Of a DNA stretch of 49,899 nucleotides, positions 47,676 to 49,899 are shown piece after piece (position 1 is the first letter of the stretch; each line of letters starts with the position of its first letter). The DNA is from Taibaiella sp. (GTDB taxonomy: Bacteria > Bacteroidota > Bacteroidia > Chitinophagales > Chitinophagaceae), in NCBI GenBank assembly GCA_019739295.1, contig JAHHDV010000011.1, positions 50,001 to 99,899 on the forward strand. The letters are read 5' to 3'. The notes under the pieces were generated by a model. It searched no databases and had not been told where the DNA came from. It saw only the letters and a list, made by a program, of their open reading frames with translations. Both the position numbers and the translations under genes were made by a program.

Positions 47676-48050
47676 TCATTTTCTTTCCCGAAACTTTTTA
47701 AATAAATCTTCCTTTGCAAGCTTTAAAATCACTTCTTTTTCAAACCTTACTCTGGAATTAAGTTTGCTAAATGGGATATACCCTAAATTTCGCCAATTAT
47801 CTAAGGTAGTTTTAGATACTCTTAATAATTTGGCACATTCACTTCTGGTCAAGAAGATTGTTTCATCTTCTTTGGAGGCAACGGATTTTTCACCGTGATT
47901 CTTGTAAGGTGGTAATGAATTGTAGTCCTTCGGGAGTGGTACGTCTGGTAGTTCTTTTAGTAGTTTAACATGGTTTTGCAATCCGTCCCTAACTGCTTTT
48001 GTAATGATGTCCGTTAATACCTGAACATCAACTACCACGAGCTGAGACAT
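47676..48050 (-). CDS. helix-turn-helix protein, excisionase/MerR-like (HTH_17)
   Basis: A 124-residue protein. The C-terminal 60 residues form an excisionase-type winged helix: FLTRSECAKLLRVSKTTLDNWRNLGYIPFSKLNSRVRFEKEVILKLA. The N-terminal 60 residues are helical with a proline-rich linker. Such proteins act as excisionase or regulator of the neighbouring integrase. Its promoter carries an inverted repeat that could be its own binding site. Confidence 0.85.
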   Translation of the reverse strand: MSQLVVVDVQVLTDIITKAVRDGLQNHVKLLKELPDVPLPKDYNSLPPYKNHGEKSVASKEDETIFLTRSECAKLLRVSKTTLDNWRNLGYIPFSKLNSRVRFEKEVILKLAKEDLFKKFRERK

Positions 48051-48087
48051 TATTTGTTGTTATAATTTTTTAAAGAACTATTCTTTT

Positions 48088-48107
48088 ATTGCTACGAAGG
48101 TAGCAAT
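48088..48107 (-). promoter_or_regulatory. promoter with overlapping operator of the HTH gene
   Basis: ATTGCTAC-GAAG-GTAGCAAT is an 8-bp perfect inverted repeat with a 4-base centre. On the minus strand it includes TACCTTCG, a near match to TAnnTTTG, with a TTG 20 bases upstream. An operator across the -7 box would allow autoregulation. Confidence 0.6.
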
Positions 48108-48201
48108 ATTGTTTCTTTTAAGCAAACTTGAAACTATCTATTATTTTTTTAGTCTAATTTAAGATTACTATTTATTCTTTTTATATCAATTCGATAATAC
48201 T

Positions 48202-48510
48202 ATGAAATTTATACTACCCACATTATTATTTCTTTCATTAAGCTTTGCCTGTTATTCTGCTGAGAAGGTATTTATAGTGTCCAATAGGCAAGATGCTGAT
48301 TTAATTATCTATAAAACCACTCGGGAACAGGAAGCCGATATTGTCATTATGGAAACCGAGCAAAGGAATGATAGCAGGCAATGTACTTGGTATTATACAA
48401 AGTACAGAAATGATGCTACTCTAAAAGTATATTTACCACCCGGAGAAATGAAGCTGATAAAAATTGTTTATTTTACGACTAATGTCAGCCGGTTAAAGTG
48501 TAATAACTAA
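48202..48510 (+). CDS. exported DUF6150-like protein
   Basis: A 102-residue protein with a signal peptide (residues 1-19, FLSLSFACYSAEK). The rest has repeated strands of the form VFIVSNRQDADLIIYKT, ADIVIMETEQ and ATLKVYLPP, the Q/N-A-D repeat pattern of DUF6150. Function is unknown. It is transcribed away from the HTH gene and converges with the integrase. Confidence 0.6.
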   Translation: MKFILPTLLFLSLSFACYSAEKVFIVSNRQDADLIIYKTTREQEADIVIMETEQRNDSRQCTWYYTKYRNDATLKVYLPPGEMKLIKIVYFTTNVSRLKCNN

Positions 48511-48518
48511 AATTAGTT

Positions 48519-49758
48519 CTAATTGAAGTAATCATTTTCCGAAAGCAGCATTGCATTTTCAAGTTTATCATAAGAGATATATTCAAAGAATTGCTTAATA
48601 CTTTTATGCCCGGTTAAATCCATTATCTGCTTTACCGGCACTTTTGCAAGAAATAGATTCGTTGCAAAACTCCTTCTTGCTACGTGAGTAGTCAAGAGTT
48701 TAGCCTTTGTTTTTGTTTCAGGGGTATATTTTCCGCCTTTGGTTTTGCTGATTGTTTTAGTAGATTCCAGTTTTGCTTCTTCACCAATATCTTTCAGAGC
48801 TTTATTAAACTGCTGGTTTGCTTATTATTCTGGGTAACTGGTAATCGTACTTTCCCAGTATTTCTATTACTTCTTTTTTCAAAGGTATCTTTACATTAGT
48901 CTTTGTTTTCTGTGTATTTACAGAAAGTATTTTTTTACCGTTTATTTCTTCGATATTTTCTTCTTTGATTTTCTCCAAATCACTAAATCTTAACCCCAAA
49001 TAGCAGTTGAGAACAAATAAATCCCTGACACGTTCTAAACGTTTGCTTTTAAATTCGGTATTGTAGATTTTCTTTATTTCTTCTTCTGTAAGGTATATTT
49101 TTTCTACTTCTTCTTTAGATATTGTGAACTTCCGGCTTTTGAACTTTAGATTCGTATGATATTCCTGTTCAAATGCTTCATTCATAAACAACTTTAGGTT
49201 TTGCAATAGCTTTTTGGAATAGTTTTGGGAAAGACTGCGAGGAGCTGAATAAAGAAACGCTATGAACTTTTTCAGAAAGTCCATATCAATATCATTGAAA
49301 TCAAGTCTTTTATACTCTTTAGTTTCATTTGCAAATGCAATAAGGTGGTTATATGTCTTTCTATAGACTTGTATAGACCCTTCCGGGCGTATTGCCTCCC
49401 TTCCTGCTATGAATTTGTCAATAAATTGAAATAAGGTAAGTTTTTGCTTTTTATCAGCTAATCCCATCTCTATTTCCAAATCGTGCTTAAACTCTTTTCC
49501 TGTATATTCTTTTCCTTCTATATGGTAGCCGGTAAGTATTTTATCGGCTTTGGATTTCATTTCTTTTAAATAGCCATTAAATATGCCACTGTTCGGGTGT
49601 GATTTTCTCACCACCTGTTCTCTGTCATTCCAATGTCGGCGATGTACTTTTTTGCTGGTAGAAACAACAATCCTTTTACCTCTATGCCTATAGATTAAGA
49701 GTATTAATGTCGGCTCGTTTGTTGTTTTGTTCTTTAGGTTAAACCTTATTTCTGCCAT
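48519..49758 (-). pseudogene. tyrosine recombinase (site-specific integrase), one frameshift
   Basis: About 412 residues when restored. The N-terminus is the Bacteroidota Arm-DNA-bind domain (AEIRFNLKNKTTNEPTLILLIYRHRGKRI), followed by a SAM-like core-binding domain (LFQFIDKFIAGREAIR) and the catalytic domain: Arg in YLGLRFSDLEKI, H-x-x-R in THVARRSFATN, GHKS and the nucleophile Tyr in FEYISYD. The frame is broken near 48815-48819; removing one base turns ISKPAV into ISKQQFNKALKDIGEEA and restores the catalytic end. This is the conjugative-transposon/genomic-island type of integrase, expected to join the island to its target. Confidence 0.9.
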
Positions 49759-49784
49759 AGAGTTTAAGTTTAAAATAACTGGTA

Positions 49785-49808
49785 GTTGTCGTCACAGTTG
49801 TCGTTTTT
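49785..49808 (+). repeat. double GTTGTCGT site, right copy
   Basis: GTTGTCGT at 49785-49792 and 49797-49804, followed by TTTT, 27 bases upstream of the integrase start. It is the same arrangement as at 35971, with a different four-base spacer (CACA rather than CCGG). Confidence 0.45.
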
Positions 49809-49843
49809 TGTGAGACAAAGTTATCCAAACTTTTTCTAACTTT

Positions 49844-49899
49844 GATATAAAATGTAGTGTTTATAGTATTTACAGTCCCTTTTAAACAAACTTAGACAA
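49844..49899 (+). repeat. direct repeat R3 (partial, at window end)
   Basis: GATATAAAATGTAGTG and TTTACAGTCC match the first 40 bases of R2 at 41292. The window ends inside it. Confidence 0.5.

Overview
The window comes from a Bacteroidota chromosome, probably of the Chitinophagales/Saprospirales type. The evidence is several proteins with C-terminal type IX secretion (T9SS) sorting domains, a porT-like gene next to the menaquinone methyltransferase gene, promoters of the TAnnTTTG class, CCC-motif and DUF2752 membrane proteins, a futalosine-pathway gene (mqnC) and an Eco57I-like methyltransferase. I cannot place it more precisely.

Layout. Positions 1-760 are the 3' end of a 23S gene, a 5S gene and a terminator. 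Positions 1046-7390 hold three same-strand genes: a secreted DUF839/PhoX-like protein, a leucine-rich-repeat protein and a di-haem cytochrome c peroxidase. Positions 7509-19422 are housekeeping and envelope genes: azurin, a fused oligopeptide ABC ATPase, L-2-hydroxyglutarate oxidase, two small membrane proteins, menG, porT, an LpxH-like phosphoesterase with an overlapping glycosyltransferase, the N-terminal half of transketolase, a DUF2089/membrane protein/hydrolase group and an acetyltransferase. Positions 19619-27720 start with tRNA-Leu and contain a decayed duplication of a two-gene T9SS cargo locus; a sigma factor/membrane protein pair lies inside it. Positions 28006-35718 hold cystathionine beta-synthase, a TgpA-like transglutaminase, NamZ (DUF1343), mqnC and accD.

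Past tRNA-Ser (35829-35916) the sequence turns clearly AT-rich and accessory. It holds a PD-(D/E)XK nuclease, an Eco57I-like DNA methyltransferase, a Shedu (SduA/DUF4263) nuclease bracketed by direct repeats, two identical inverted IS3-family (IS407-like) insertions that each split a small gene, a short membrane-protein/lysine-rich-protein module, an excisionase-like HTH protein and a tyrosine recombinase. I read this as a defence-carrying genomic island of at least 13.9 kb joined to tRNA-Ser.

A cross-cutting feature is that many conserved genes are broken by a single-base frameshift. All 18 events I found have the same sign: one surplus base, nearly always in a mononucleotide run. Removing it restores a conserved protein. 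Sequencing or assembly error is the simplest explanation, so these genes are probably intact in the organism. I list them as single genes and give each break point.

Working together: mqnC and menG belong to menaquinone synthesis; porT serves the T9SS that should export the cargo proteins at 1046, 19949, 21670 and 25837; the methyltransferase, nuclease and SduA form the defence content of the island.
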